The notes under the pieces are model-generated. The model had not been told where the DNA came from and did not search any database. It saw only the letters and a program-made list of their open reading frames with translations. Of a stretch of 64,000 bases of DNA, positions 1 through 12,600 are shown one piece after another; within the stretch, counting starts at the first letter, position 1; every line of letters starts with the position of its first letter. Where the stretch lies: positions 992,001 through 1,056,000 of the forward strand of contig SCHM01000005.1 in the NCBI GenBank assembly GCA_004123355.1, in the 5' to 3' direction. A program made the translations under genes and the position numbers. This DNA is from Amphirosellinia nigrospora (Eukaryota > Ascomycota > Sordariomycetes > Xylariales > Xylariaceae).

Positions 1-1
1 T

Positions 2-1793
2 TATGTGACCGACAACATAATTGCGACGTATGAATCTAGATTTATATTCACTGACTAAAGTTTGGAGTAACTGATGTCTAGTCCAGCTCCGGGCCTTCAC
101 AGACCTACCCGCAACGCGCCTATCGCAACCCTCTCGACCGCCTGGTCAAGTTCCTCGACTCACAGCACGGCAAAGATTGGGCCATATGGGAGTTCCGAGC
201 TGAGGGAACAGGATACCCGGACCGGCTCGTGTATGACCGCATACGGCATTACCCTTGGCCTGACCACCACCCGCCGCCTTTCCGACTGGTGCCCATGATC
301 ATCGCGAGCATGAGAAATTGGCTGAGCGGAAATGATTTGGACGCGGATGTTTCTGATCATAAGTCCAAGCTAGCCACCAGGTGCTTGATGCACTGAAGAA
401 AAAGAAGAATGACCGAGTTGTTGTCGTACATTGCAAGGCCGGCAAGGGAGAAGCGGGACGATGGCGTGTAGTTATCTGATCGCCGAGTGTGGATGGACAC
501 CGATCGAGGCGATCGCGAGATTCACCGAACGGAGAATGAGGCCCAACTTCGGCCCGGGAGTATCGATCCCGAGTCAGCTTCGGTGGTTGACCTATGCTGA
601 TCGCTGGACCAAAGGCGGCAAGAAGTATGTCGACCGCGAGGTAGAAATCCTAGAAGTCCATGTTTGGGGCCTCCGCAATGGGGAAGCTTGCGGTTGAAGG
701 GTATGTGGACCAAGGGAAGAAAATCAAAATCTTTCATACCTTCTCAAAAAAGGAGCGCCAGATCGTCGAAGGCAACGCGCCTGGTGGTTCCGGAATGATT
801 GACATGGTGTACGAGATGGCGGGCTACGGGCCAGACTCAACGACCGCGCAACAAGAGGTAGAGAGAACCGAAAGCAGCGACGACAAAACCAATGTCGACG
901 ATACAGCATCGCCCCAAACTGACAGCGATGCACCAACCCCAACAATACCGAAGAAACGGCATTCGAAGAGTCCGCCTCAGCTTATCTCCCGATTAGCTCG
1001 CACTGCATCAACCCGGTCCAAAAGGTCAGGCGACGAACCCCAAAAGCCAGGCAGTACGGCTCGCCGACATCACCCGCTGATGATAACGGCGAACCAGAGC
1101 CCGGTGGTATGGCTGTCATTTTTAAACCTCATACACCTATACGAATTCATAATAGCGATGTTAATATCACACTCGAGCGCCGCCACCGGCGCCAAGGTCA
1201 GTAGGGCTTACCATGGTCACTGCTGTCGCTCACGTTTGGTTCAACACATTCTTCGAGGGTAATGGGCCAGAACAGGACGGCATACCAGATGATACTGGTG
1301 TTTTCGATATCGATTGGGAAAAGTTGGACGGCATCAAAGGCTCCAGTCAGAAAGGAACCCGTGCCGCTGATAGGATTGCTGTTGTGTGGCGGTCGATCAA
1401 GCCCGAAAGCGGCGGCAAGAGGCAGAGATTGGAGAACCAAGCATCAATACTGCAGTTCCTCAGATGCAAGCCGCTGATTGGAAGGGAGATAACTCTGAAG
1501 ATCCCGGAAAAGAAAAACACCTTGGCCTTCGCGTGCAGAGCCCGGACAGCGCAAGTGTTAGTAAGGCGAGCAGTCTCATAGACGAAACTGTCAGTGGGAA
1601 TGAGGGTAATGATAAGGAGGAAGATGAATTCGAAGGTCTCAAATCGCACGGACGCGGCGAGGACGGGAAATCTAGCTCAGGCAAGAAACCCGGCGGGGTG
1701 GAGAGTAAGAAGACAGAGAGCAAACAGAGTAGCGAAGACTCGCTAAAGGCGTACTCTGACAAACTGCCGAATCCCGACGGCAATACCACTTGA
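2..1793 (+). pseudogene. tep1: PTEN/TEP1-like phosphoinositide 3-phosphatase, 5' partial and frame-broken
   Basis: The family dephosphorylates the 3-position of phosphoinositides at the plasma membrane. The upstream exon fragment YVTDNIIAT is readable from base 2, so the N-terminus lies outside the window. An intron-like gap follows to about 81. The phosphatase domain then reads YRNPLDRLVKFLDSQHGKDW and IRHYPWPDHHPPP in one frame (121-380). The P-loop starts as HCKAGKG at 429-449 but loses one base, so the RSGTMACSY half lies in another frame (431-697). A further two-base loss sits near 690 (VWGLRNG to KLAVEGYVDQG), and another frame change lies before MVTAVAHVWFNTFFEGNG (1213 on, the C2-like part). 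The Ser/Asp/Glu-rich tail ends at 1793. At least four breaks are seen. The identity is firm; whether the gene is dead or the sequence has errors is open, because many genes in this window carry similar indels. Confidence 0.8.
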
Positions 1794-2580
1794 ATTTGAT
1801 GAATAGCTTAACGCAGATCATGATTATGATACCCGCTGATATACTTTTAGTATTCCAGAGGTGTTGGATACAGGGGTGAAAAGAGAGCACACAGGCCGTG
1901 TATATTGTTGCAACAAACGAGTAATTGTATTATACATTTATCACCGCAGTGGTCGGGTTTTAGTACTTAACCAACAACATCGTGGCATGTTCTGGATGAG
2001 GAGATAATGAATGTTTAATTTATAGTGCGGGCATTCACAGGTAGTGAGATGTGAGAACTATGAACGCATGCATTTCTTTGATACGTCCGGTCTCACAGGA
2101 ATCATTCTTTGACGTGGATGCTAGCGACACGGGTCAAGTAACATCAAATAATTACAAGAATTTTAATATTGCAACCTTATAGATTTCATCAAGTATGATT
2201 CACCTAAACACCGACCGAGCAATTACAAGCACGCAGCAGTACTTTAGGAGAATCCGCTTGTGAGAAAGTTTACGTTTCGTGTTCATCTTACTGACAACTA
2301 ACGACGTCATATCGCTACAACATACTCTTAACAATCTCTATAGTGCGCTCCATGTTATCGGTCCTCTCCATCGCGACACCCCACGTCGGGCCCGCGACCC
2401 CGAGATCCTCGCCACGACCTCGTCTTCTCCTCAACGCATCTGCTACTTGTGCCCACAGTTGCGACGATAGCGTTGTTATGAGGGTCATGTACATAGATAT
2501 CGTGGCCTGCGGCAGCAGCGGTCCGTTGAAATCCACTAAAGGGTTCGGGGTTAGTCATCATACTATTTAGAGCATAGCCA
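1794..2580. other. Intergenic, nothing recognised
   Basis: This 790-base AT-rich stretch lies between the TEP1-like gene and the 3' end of the AflR-like gene. Short open frames on both strands around 2279-2570 overlap each other and show no recognisable motif. Confidence 0.6.
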
Positions 2581-3930
2581 TTAGACCGAAGGGGGAGCCT
2601 TTTGTCCTCCTAACAATAAGAAGATAGGGGGGGGTGGCATTGGGATGTCCTTACCACGCACCGCGGGCGAGCTGATACCCCCGGTCCCGCCAACTTGCAG
2701 CTGTGGGAGGATTATACCTGCCGTCGAATGAGGTGTTGCGTTCGACCCCTCGAGACATCGCCGCATGGATTGGAAGACGGACTTGTAGATCTCGACAAGC
2801 TGGCAGTGGCATGAGAGGAAGAGTAACATGGTCGCTTCGTCGAGGTGTGGGTATGGCTTTAGGGATGATGTGATATCTGGTTCGCGGGAACCTTGGATGG
2901 TGGATGGCTGGGTTATGGAGTCGGGTGTGGTATATCCCTGGTCTGAGAGTATATGTGGTGTTATGTGTGGCGGGTGTATCGTAGATCCCATCTGTGTCAA
3001 GGGTGACGAGGTGGGCAGAGAAGCCGGGAGTTCGTGATAACCAGTTGTTGAATAGGGGTTCTTCATCACGCTGATGAACTCGTTCGTGGCACGGAATACC
3101 TCGTCGAGCGCGAACAATGCCCCTCTCCTTCTACTGCTATCCATGGCACAAGGGACGTTCACTACACTTGCCGACTCTGCATGCGATATTTTGATGGATG
3201 GGAGCTTGCTGGCGCAGTCGTAGAGTGCCATGCTTAGGGTCGTCAGCCGTCCGACTGTTGAGGTGAGGGGACGCCCTAGTCCACGACTTGGACTATCGTG
3301 GTACCCTTGTGATTCGTAAGTATTGTGTGAGCTGAGTGAATGGCCCCCTTCCCCTGTGTTTATCGTATCTTGATGAACGGGTATAATGCCAAGAACCTCG
3401 TTATCACGATGATCTGGCGCACGTATGTCTAGAGGCTCGGCAAAACCACCAGGCCCGCAAGGATCTATCGCGAGGGTTGTCCCTGGACTGGCCTGCAGAG
3501 GGAATCTATCAAAGTACCTAGGACGGACGCGCGTTAACGCAACCGCGCCAAGCATCAAAGATGTCACCCAAGAGCTTACCAAGTTCTGCATCACTCGTTC
3601 CCAAGTCTAGGAACGGCAGCCAATCACACCAACGCCCCCCGGCAGGGCAGCTATATCTGGGATTGCCGGCGCTATAGCCGGGGCCAAGCTGCGCGGCTCG
3701 ACCCAGGTGCCGGGTCCCGGGTTCGACGGCCCATTCCGGCGTCCGCGCGGCCTGGGGCGACACTCTGTCTTCAATCTGGCGCATCGCTCGCAGCTGGCCT
3801 GCTCTCTCGTCTTGATGCATCGGAGTTTCTGTTGATGGCAGCGGTTACAGGCCGAGCGAGACTGGGAGCGGGCGGATGGGGTCGCCGATGCTCGGCTATT
3901 AGTGGGCGATTGAGCCATGACGGATTCCAT
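2581..3930 (-). CDS. AflR-like Zn(II)2Cys6 transcription factor (frame interrupted)
   Basis: This is a probable nuclear regulator of a secondary-metabolite locus. The N-terminal frame starts with ATG at 3930. It carries a binuclear zinc cluster at about residues 28-57 with spacing CX2CX6CX8CX2CX6C, starting CNRCHQQKLRC, followed by a basic Arg-rich linker (RPRPRGRR). The frame then changes at about 3610-3650 and again near 3560. The long C-terminal frame (3594-2581) has AflR-domain style sequence: NPYSTTGYHELPASLPTS, then LLFLSCHCQLVEIYKSVF, then LPQLQVGG. It stops soon after the LQVGG motif, where relatives continue with a further helical segment, so the 3' end may be truncated or shifted. 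One short intron could explain one of the frame changes, but not obviously both. It is divergent from the SDR gene at 4365, a common arrangement in fungal biosynthetic clusters. Confidence 0.7.
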
Positions 3931-4230
3931 ATTAGCAAATGATTCAAGGTGAATATCATAATTGTTCGATGTGTAGACCGAACTGAAGGTTGGACGCCGT
4001 TCAGCTCGGTCTGGCGTGCCAATAGCAATCTAGTGAGCCGACGCAATTCGGCCCCGCTATGCAGGTACGGCGTTTTCCAGCCAATCACGACGCCGTTATT
4101 TATGGTCAACGCCGAATGAAGCTATACTCATGTTGTCGTGACGCTCTGCTACACAGATGCTGCTGGAAACGATATGTCCGTGTATTTTTGGGCCCTTTTG
4201 ATCCCATTCGCAATAATACGTAAGCAAAGG

Positions 4231-4238
4231 TATATAAA
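4231..4238 (+). promoter_or_regulatory. TATA box of the SDR-like gene
   Basis: TATATAAA lies about 130 bases upstream of the SDR start codon at 4365, inside the 434-base divergent promoter shared with the AflR-like regulator. Position and sequence are seen; function is inferred. Confidence 0.5.
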
Positions 4239-4364
4239 TGCAGGTAATTTTGATATTATCGTGCTCCTACTTCTAGCTGGAACTACACCTACATAAGGTT
4301 GCGATTAGACAATAGACATCTTGTAACGCCGTCAGTCGACTTAGACTATCAACACTTACATAAA

Positions 4365-5544
4365 ATGGTTTCTCTCTCTAGTATCCGTTTGTCCAACTCT
4401 CTGATTTCTTCCGCTTTACCAAGTGGGCTGGTCGCGATTTTTGTCGGAGGAACGAGTGGCATCGGGGAGGCAGCGTTGAAGATATTTGCAAAGTATGCCG
4501 CTCACCCGCGTGCGTATTTCGTCGGCCGTTCACAAGAAGCCGCAGACCGCATCGTCGCCGAGGTGAGGAATCCCAAGAGTCATTTGCTTCTTTTCCCAGC
4601 TAGAACTCTCATATATCACGCTCAATTGGCGATAACTAACATCGAGTATTACAGTGCAAGGCACTCAACCCGACGGGCCATTATATCTTCCGAAAGGCCG
4701 ACGTGAGTCTGATTCGCGTCGTCGACGAAGTATGTGATGAGATCAAGGCAAAAGAAGAGGTCATCAACCTTCTCTTTCTCAGCTGTGGAGTTCCAAGTAT
4801 GGATCGTAGTAGTAAGTCCCGAGTGCCCCTAACACTTCTCGGTCATTTTATAACCGAAGACGGGAGTCGTCGTTAAGTGCTAACTATCTACCGACCACAG
4901 AAACAGCCGAAGGTATTCATCTCCTGGCCGCCCTAAACTACTATGCCCGCATTCGCTTCATCGACAACCTTCTCCCCCTCGTCCGACGCGCACCGGCCCT
5001 CCGCCGTATCGTCACAGTAGGGGGAGGCGGGCACGAGAGCGAGATTGACACGACGGACTTTCCGGCCCTGAGAGTTCCCCAAGATAAGCTTCGTGGCCAT
5101 CTTACAGCGCTGGTGACCCTTGGTCTCGAAGCTGTCGCGCAAACAGCACCCGAGGTCGGTTTTGTCCACGATTACCCGGGCACGGTGCGGACGAAGCTGC
5201 TGGACTATTTGCCAGAGGAGATGCTGCGGACCTTGGAATTCATGCCCATCGATGAGAGCGGTGAGAGACAGCTATACATCGCGACATCTGCGAGGTTCCC
5301 ACCCGCCGACGGCGTGGACACTGTCGGTGTGCCTCTGGGAGATGGGGTTGAGGTTGCGATAGGAACGTCAGGAGTAGGAGGCAGTGGCATGTACTCTACT
5401 GGATCCGACTGCGAGAATGTATCCCCTGCTGTAACAGAGCTATTAGGTAGTATGAGGGGACGTGGACTGGTGCAAGAGGTGCGCCAACATACTCAGGACG
5501 AGTTTCGCCGTGTCACTATTAGAGGAGAGCCATCCAATGTCTAG
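4365..5544 (+). CDS. SDR-like oxidoreductase (atypical short-chain dehydrogenase)
   Basis: The gene is intact, with three exons: 4365-4562, 4655-4811 and 4901-5544. They join to a 332-residue protein. Donors are GTGAGG and GTAAGT and acceptors are TACAG and CACAG. The start fits the TATA box at 4231 and the family's MVSLSxIRxSNSLISS opening. The Rossmann glycine motif GGTSGIGEAAL lies at about residues 29-39, with VGRSQEAADRI after beta-2 and ALRRIVTVGGGGHE in the middle. HDYPGTVRTKL corresponds to the post-catalytic PG segment. No YxxxK dyad is visible at the expected place, so catalysis by the classical mechanism is doubtful. Relatives of this group often sit in fungal polyketide or terpenoid clusters; the divergent AflR-like gene fits that. 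No synthase is present in the window. Confidence 0.85.
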
Positions 5545-8500
5545 AAAGATACATCTGGCTCGCTTCTACTTAGGTAGCTACTAGTAAATTAATGAATGAA
5601 AAGAAGATCGATAGATCTCTGATATCGTAATAGTCGAAGTCACAGGAGTCTAGCTTCGTAGCCATATCTGACGCCAGTATTTAGCTGACTAGTGTCGTCG
5701 TGACTTGGCCATTTGTACCCCTTCTGGCTTCCCCCTATAGTCAGAATTATACCTGAAGTTGTTTATCGGTCTTTGTGGTGTGTAATCGGTATTAGTGTCT
5801 AGTAAGATGGCTCATAACAGCGTTCTGGATAGAAAATGCAAGTATCAAACGGCAGGGCGCTGACAAAAGGTCTCACCATTGTAACCCTTCCCCTTTACTG
5901 GTTTGCCTTTTTAGGAAAACCGACCGAGGCGTATTTTCATCAACGGGGATTGGTTCAAGACGCGCTCAGATGGAGTATCGAACTGGATATTCAGACGCTA
6001 TGTCGACAACAATTCTCTCACTCTTGCTATAGATCAGCATCAACCTCGGTAGTCAAAGCAGTTGTGTAGATTGGAGATCCGACGAAGTTGTCGGACGGAA
6101 GAAAGGTTTGGTTTGGTAACCATATCAACACCGTTCCTATCACATGGGATGTTGCGTGCGACTATATCGAGAACTAGCTTCGGCATAGAGTGATGATCCA
6201 TATGCTTCGGGCAACGATCTTTGTGAATCATAACTAAAAGTATCCTGCCAGATTTTACCTTTCGATTAGCCTTATCACCCTGGGTCGATCTCATGTATTA
6301 ATAACTGTTAGGTTTGGGATTCGGAGATCCGCAACGGCCTTCGCTATTGAGTGATGATCGCCACGGCCGTCTCGGTGAAGATCTGCTTTCCTCGGCCAAA
6401 CTAGCACCGCATGGGACTACCACGGTTTTGGAAATTCATAATGGTAACGCGACGAGCACGAGGGCATCGTCGTTTATTGTTCGAAATTTGGCTAATGCAT
6501 CATTTGCCCGACGGAAAGGCTGGCACCGCTTGAAGGAGAAGGAGGGTACCTAAAACAGCTGGTCGTAGAGAATACCGCTAGGATGCATAGACTGATAAGT
6601 TCATATCCGGAGAATCCGTTACACGATGCTTGGATAGATCTTTATCAGCTCGCCGTCGTTGTTTGGACCGCCTTTCCTCTGATCGGGGTGGTACAAGCAC
6701 AACTGCCGGCCATAAATCCATTGCCGCCCATACCGCGCTCTAAACATAGAGAATATGACCCGGATCGTGTCCTAGTAGTAGCTCGCCCGGGCTCGACCTC
6801 AATCGCCCGGTTTTGGGTTGGAAGCACTTTCTTTGGAGGTCGAAACGGCGATAGGGCTTTTTTTTTTCTGTGAGGTCGAAGTGTGATAAGGGTCAATATC
6901 CCCAACTGCAAATTGTGTCGGTATATACAGCCGATCGATTAATTAAGTAGCCTCCAATAAATAGCCGACCACGAGACAGCAGTACACTCGCTAACGTACT
7001 TGCAAGACATGAACAAGCCAATCGGCACTGAGTGTTGATCCACGCCTCCTGCATCCAAGAATCTGGTCCGCAGCCGTCGCTTGACCGGCTTCAAGCGAGC
7101 TGCAAGCCAATAATTTTCAGCACCCGTTTCAATTAGTAGGCGCGGTAGCGTCCTGGTTTTCTATCGCAAGTAATCTACCTTTGCCAGGTTTTGAAGCGCC
7201 GGGTAATGGATTTTAGAGGACGGGCCGCGACGGCTCGCTATCCAGGAGCGGTTCAGCGCTGTGACAAAATCAACTACTACACATGTTGATTAGTTGTTTA
7301 GCGGGCGGGGTTTGGCATCTAGGTCGATATTTCTAGAAGCCATCATAATTAATAGCACCGTCTTGTTAATGGCGAAGGACGACCAGAACGGGTTCTCGCC
7401 TGTGTAGGGTTGTGTATGATTGGGATGATTAAAGCTTTCGGGTACCGCTGATAACGGCTAAGATCACCCTTGCTTGAGTGCTCCCGCGGCCATGACCAGA
7501 AGAAAGGCCGACCGATCGGCGTCTTTCTTGCTTGGAATGGGAGGTTGGGCTGCAGAGTCTGGTTACTGTGCAGACAGCGCGGCAGAAAAGCGCTGATCTC
7601 GACGGTCGTTTCATTATTTTCGATCCTTGGTGGCCCGATCGACAGGTGCAAGGCTAAAAGGCGCTACGATCGGCATTTGAGCGAGCCTCCGTTCCTGCGC
7701 CTGAGCGGATCCGTGATAACGGAGGGTGAACAAAAATGGAATTCACCTAGAAACATTGCACCAAGAAGATTTTGGCGTGTAGCACGATCGGCGAACGCTG
7801 AGGGTGAGTACGGATTTTTCGATGGGGAAATTAGCTTTCGTATGGGAAAGCGAGGATTCCGTACCTACAGTACTATAAGTAAGTAGTGGAGCGAATAGAG
7901 GGCCTAAACCGAGGCAATTTATCCCTATACAGTAGGTAGTCCAATTGTGAAGCACAAGTCGCCATCACGGGTTCCAACCTTGGAATTTGGAGTAGGTATT
8001 GCCAGTTTCGTATCAGATTAGGTGGCCGACTATGGAAAATAATCGTGAGTACATGCTAATCACCTGCATTGGCTATTTTTTATCGTTATTTTCCTTGTTG
8101 AGGTATTGAGCCAACCGAGCGTGCGACAACTGCTGCGCGGCCGCAAGCGAGCAGGGGTCCTACTGGGATGGTATTGCGTGCATAGCTCACGTCAAGCTCA
8201 CGATGAGAGTGTTTCGATTTCTGCAGCTGACTCGTTGATTGGAGCGGCTGGGTTGCGAAAGCTGCGAAAGGTAACGTCCTGGGAATGTTTTAACATACGC
8301 ATTCAGCCAAAAACGCAACGTCGAGGTGTTGGGGACTTACGTCTTATGGATTTCTTAGCACCCAGCTTACAGAACACACGGGTAATCAAATTGTTTGGGA
8401 GAAGCAACCCTAGCGAGTCTTTGATAGGTGGTGTAATTAAGTACCTAGCCTAAGCGGACGCGCTAAGCAAAAGTCGGGTCCGACCAATGACGAGCTTTCG

Positions 8501-9088
8501 CATTGGAGTATGTCGCCCATCTACACACTTACAATTTGCTGATGTTGAACATGCCACGAATAGCCAAGAACCGTCTGTATGGTATAGAATGGTGACGAAG
8601 ATCTGTCTAAGATCATTTTCTTCATTCGACGACATCGGAGGCTGTGGCATTCTTGCGCCGTCAGAGATCACCCAACATCTCCGAGCGTATAGCGTGCTAT
8701 GTAGGAGTGGTTAATATCGAATCCCTGTTGTGGTTATCTCAGTCTTTCAGTACTAGACAGATATGCGGCTACCGTTGGTGTTGTTGACTGCCGATCGCCT
8801 TGGTTCTCCGAGCCAATGAGCCTCCGGGCACCCCTGAGCTAGATGTTGGGTGGACCCTCATTATAGCCACGACGTTTGAGTCTTGGCCAAGAGTAGCCAA
8901 GAATTTCTATATTGAGTCTGTCAACTGTGTCCGAGTACGGTATGCGCGATAGTAGTGTGGATTACATGAATACAAGGGCTATACGCTACCTTCTTATACA
9001 GGTCAACACATCATAGTATAACGTAGACACAGAAACCGCAATGGAATTGCCGATCGTTGTAAGCATCCGAACGGCCTCCGTACGTTGA
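5545..9088. other. Gene-poor stretch, no gene recognised
   Basis: This 3.5-kb stretch contains several short open frames (for example 6314-6553, 7470-7886, 8106-8453). None shows a domain, signal peptide or convincing splice structure, and overlapping frames on both strands look equally open. It may contain decayed sequence; no repeat boundary was found. Confidence 0.5.
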
Positions 9089-9095
9089 TATAAGG
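9089..9095 (+). promoter_or_regulatory. TATA-like element of small secreted protein gene
   Basis: TATAAGG lies 137 bases upstream of the ATG at 9226 and is followed by a C/T-rich leader, the usual layout of a well-expressed fungal gene. Confidence 0.4.
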
Positions 9096-9225
9096 TGGGC
9101 TCGTCTCTTCCTCGAACTATCGAAAAAGACCATCCCACATCCTTCTCTACTCATTCCATTCTTTCAAAGCTCCGTGCTCCTTGGTTGCTCATCCCTCCAC
9201 CGATAAAACCCCAACATCATCAACA

Positions 9226-9414
9226 ATGGCTAAATTCTTCGCTGCTCTGCTGGCTGCTGCCGCTCTTGTTCAAGTTGGCATTGCCGCCCCCTACTATCCT
9301 CCAACCAATGGTACGTTGATCAAGGCCAGAGACTACAACACAACGTACACTCCCACGCCTGTTCTCCGCCAGCGTGAAATTCGAACATTCCCTATTGGCC
9401 TTCAGAGACCTTAA
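9226..9414 (+). CDS. Putative small secreted protein
   Basis: This 62-residue frame starts in a good fungal context (CAACAATGGC) after a TATA-like box and a long pyrimidine-rich leader. The first 20 residues, MAKFFAALLAAAALVQVGIA, form a clear secretion signal with an A-x-A cleavage region. The mature part is short, with PYYPPTNGT, an N-glycosylation site and a KAR dibasic-like site. An in-frame ATG at 9181 would give a longer start without a good signal peptide, so 9226 is preferred. The 3' part is uncertain: the alternative frame at about 9373-9449 reads VKFEHSLLAFRDLKGHINIP and ends TQAI then stop. This looks at least as protein-like, so an indel or unseen intron may have altered the end. 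No homologue is recognised. Confidence 0.5.
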   Translation: MAKFFAALLAAAALVQVGIAAPYYPPTNGTLIKARDYNTTYTPTPVLRQREIRTFPIGLQRP

Positions 9415-9571
9415 GGGACACATCAACATCCCGACACAAGCCATTTGAGCACACGGCACTGTATATACAAGACTTAACGACGACTTCGATCCTGGTTGAT
9501 CCCTTGAACGCGAGTGGTGATACCCTTATTTACATATTACTTCGACAATTAGAGTCGATGGGATGACTTCA

Positions 9572-9644
9572 CATGGGGTAGCCTTAACAGGCTACCCATG
9601 ATACACTTTTGACCCCGGCGGTTCCAATCGCCAGCCTAGGGGTC
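9572..9644. repeat. Two adjacent strong hairpins
   Basis: Hairpin 1 (9572-9600) pairs CATGGGGTAGCCT with AGGCTACCCATG around a TAAC loop, 12 base pairs with one bulged G. Hairpin 2 (9611-9644) pairs GACCCC with GGGGTC and contains an inner GGCG/CGCC stem with an 8-base loop. They lie about 160 bases downstream of the small secreted protein. They could be a 3' UTR structure or a transposon end. Confidence 0.5.
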
Positions 9645-12600
9645 TGGGTCTCGGCTTCTTGCTTTACGTTCACGGCCATAGACTTATTTCACGACTTTTT
9701 GGAGATTTTTTTTGGTGGGAGAAGGGGTTTCTGACTTGGGATATATTGGGCACACAGGGCACGTTAGTGCCGATTAGATGTCAACTATATCGATGGCGCT
9801 GGACGAGCATGGAAATGGATATGGGTAACTGGTTCTTCTGCTATGCAGAGTTAGACGTTGGGCTACCTGTTTGATATCTCAAGTCAGCACTACTATCATT
9901 CACATCCGAACACCAGATTCGCTTCACACATCATTCACCTCCCCAGTCTATGTGCAGTTTTGATGAATACCCCGTAGCATATACGTATGATAAACGCGTA
10001 TGGATCCAATAACTTAGTAATGACAATATCTGGCTGCCTGTAAAACTTGTTTTTGTGTGAGTAATAGGCTTGTAAGATTCCTGTGCCTTCTTTTAATGCT
10101 AATATAGATATCGTTCATTTATTCTTGTGCATTTATTCTTACCCATTCATTCTTGCTTATTCATTCTTGTCTATTTGTTTTTGTTTATTGCCTCTCGGTC
10201 GGTTCCGTGTTTCACAATGCCTAGATTAAATATGCTAATTGAGTCGCCGGACTATTGAGACAGTGGAGGTAATCAAATCTGAATCACTCGTCACTACTCA
10301 TAATCTAAGCAAGATGAAGCGGGGAGTAGCAGTACCTTTTTTACACCTAATATTATAACATGCCCCACGGATAAGCCACATACTTGTCAATAGACACAGG
10401 GCCACGAGCCGCACAACGTCATACATGGCGATGACCTCCGACCCCTCCTCAAAGGCTGAAACGTCTAGCATTAGTCAATATAATCTCATATAGTTTCTCG
10501 AGGGAAGTCTATGACCAAACGTCTGAATATTTTTAAATTCTATCTATAAATCCGAGCTATAGGCGAAGCTACATTGCAGTCAAAATTAGGAAAATAGAGC
10601 CTCTATAGACCCCAAAGATATTATTAGCTGAATAAGACATTGAGTTGCAAGCACTTGAGCACAAGCCTTCAACACATAGTACGTAGCCCGGACCTCCCAA
10701 ACCTTCACCTGCCCAGGCTTTGCTTAGACCCCATAGGGCCCGAGACCCCTTTCAATTCAACAAGCTAGCAGGCTTGCCAACAATAGATGTCAATATAGAT
10801 TCTATACCCAGACTTGCAAAGTCCTGAAAGCCTAGTACCTCGTGTTACATTAGCAGCTTTAGTGTTACAAGGGCTCAGATAGAGGGCTCGGAATAGTTCA
10901 ATTGAGTAATAATCAACTAAGGTGCCAAAGGTGCCATGAAGATCTATCTCCTCTATTTCTCCAGGCACGAGGATTCCTTGCATTTTATGCTCGAATCCTT
11001 CCTAGTATCCTTCCTATAGCTTCGCGGGCCTCCGTAAACTTGTGTAGCCGGAGTCTGTGTGTTTCGGTGATATATCTCAGCTGTAGGTGAGTGACTGAAA
11101 CTCACGATAACCTCATACGATTGCCTCGGCCTCGTAGAGTAGTATTTAGCGAGCTCAGTGATAGATTCGTGTGACATTCATTCAGTAGCACGCACATCAA
11201 ATATTTAACGTCCTCTAGATGAAGCAATAGAGAAGGCATTGGCTTCTACGCTCAACAGGCACTCGAGGATTAATGTGATTTATGATTTATTTAAATATTT
11301 ACAGAAACTGATTGAAACGAAAATCAAGGCGCATTAGGGATCGATGTGTACCTCATACTCGGGGATATTATGTGAAAATAAAAATTTTTTGCACGCGAAC
11401 TATACCTGCGTACATGACATCAGGACCTTACATATCAGGGTATAACGTCTATGTTGATCTCTATTGTTGCGCAGAGGGAGTCTAGGAGTCTTCGAGGGCT
11501 AGTCCCCAGCTATATACAAACAAGTACTTTGTCCCTGGGGTCTCGGGTCCCATGAAGCTTTGCAAAGGAGGCATTGGCGGGTCCGGGTATAGCATCGTGA
11601 AATTACGTAGTGCCCTGTAACACAACAGCAATAGACTAAGAGGCGAGTTTGGTATGTAACGGGGGCTTCTGTATAGGGCGTGGAAAGTGTTCCGATTCTA
11701 TTAATTCTTCTGTAGAGTCAAGCGGGCGGCAAAGTTTTATTCTCTCATTTCCTATTTATGTGTAGTCTCGGTGCCACAGTTCACACTGTCGGTGTTTCTG
11801 GTATCGCTTATTTTTATTGCACAAGGGGAGAAACACACTTTTTCTAGAGATATGATCTCTTATTTGGTATACATGCACAAGTCATGGGCCCGTGCCCTCA
11901 TCCCCCTATTGCCGAGAGTTATTCCGTAGCGTTCCGTAGCACTCGGGGTCCGGAGGCCGGGAGTTACACTCGGACACATACAGATGTGTGTGACATAATA
12001 AAAGGTAGGCGGTGCCTTCTAATCAGATCTAAATGACGGGGACCAGGTATCCGTATGGTATAGACATCTATCGTTGCACGAACGTCTGAGATTATCCCCA
12101 TGGGACTACTGTCTAGCTATATGGCTCTATGTGTAATCCCTTTATTCTTATGCCCCTAAACACGTGGTTCTGGCCCTAAATATATGTTGTTCCATCCGCA
12201 TTTTGTAGAGTTACCGGTATAGGGTTTCTGTTTGACGAAACAGCGAAAAAAAAAAATGAAACCTTATGGTTGAGTGTTATTTTTACTTGTCACCATACGC
12301 ATTTGGTCATTAGCAGGCAGTCGAGGACTTGACTTAATACTATTCTTCTTTTATCTAGATAGCGTTGTGATATAGTGCTGTGGTTTTATTCTGTGACATT
12401 ACTCAAATAAGCTAATCATAGATAGAATGAGAAGAGAATGATCTCGACCCCTATCTCTAACCTCATTGCTAATACCGCCTAATAGCGATTTACGCGGCTA
12501 TTGTGAGTTTTGACGCATCACTACCAGAGGCACGTTGATTGATTGATTGAAATTTCGACATTTATTTACGTCATGAGAGGGACTATCCTACAGTGATCGT

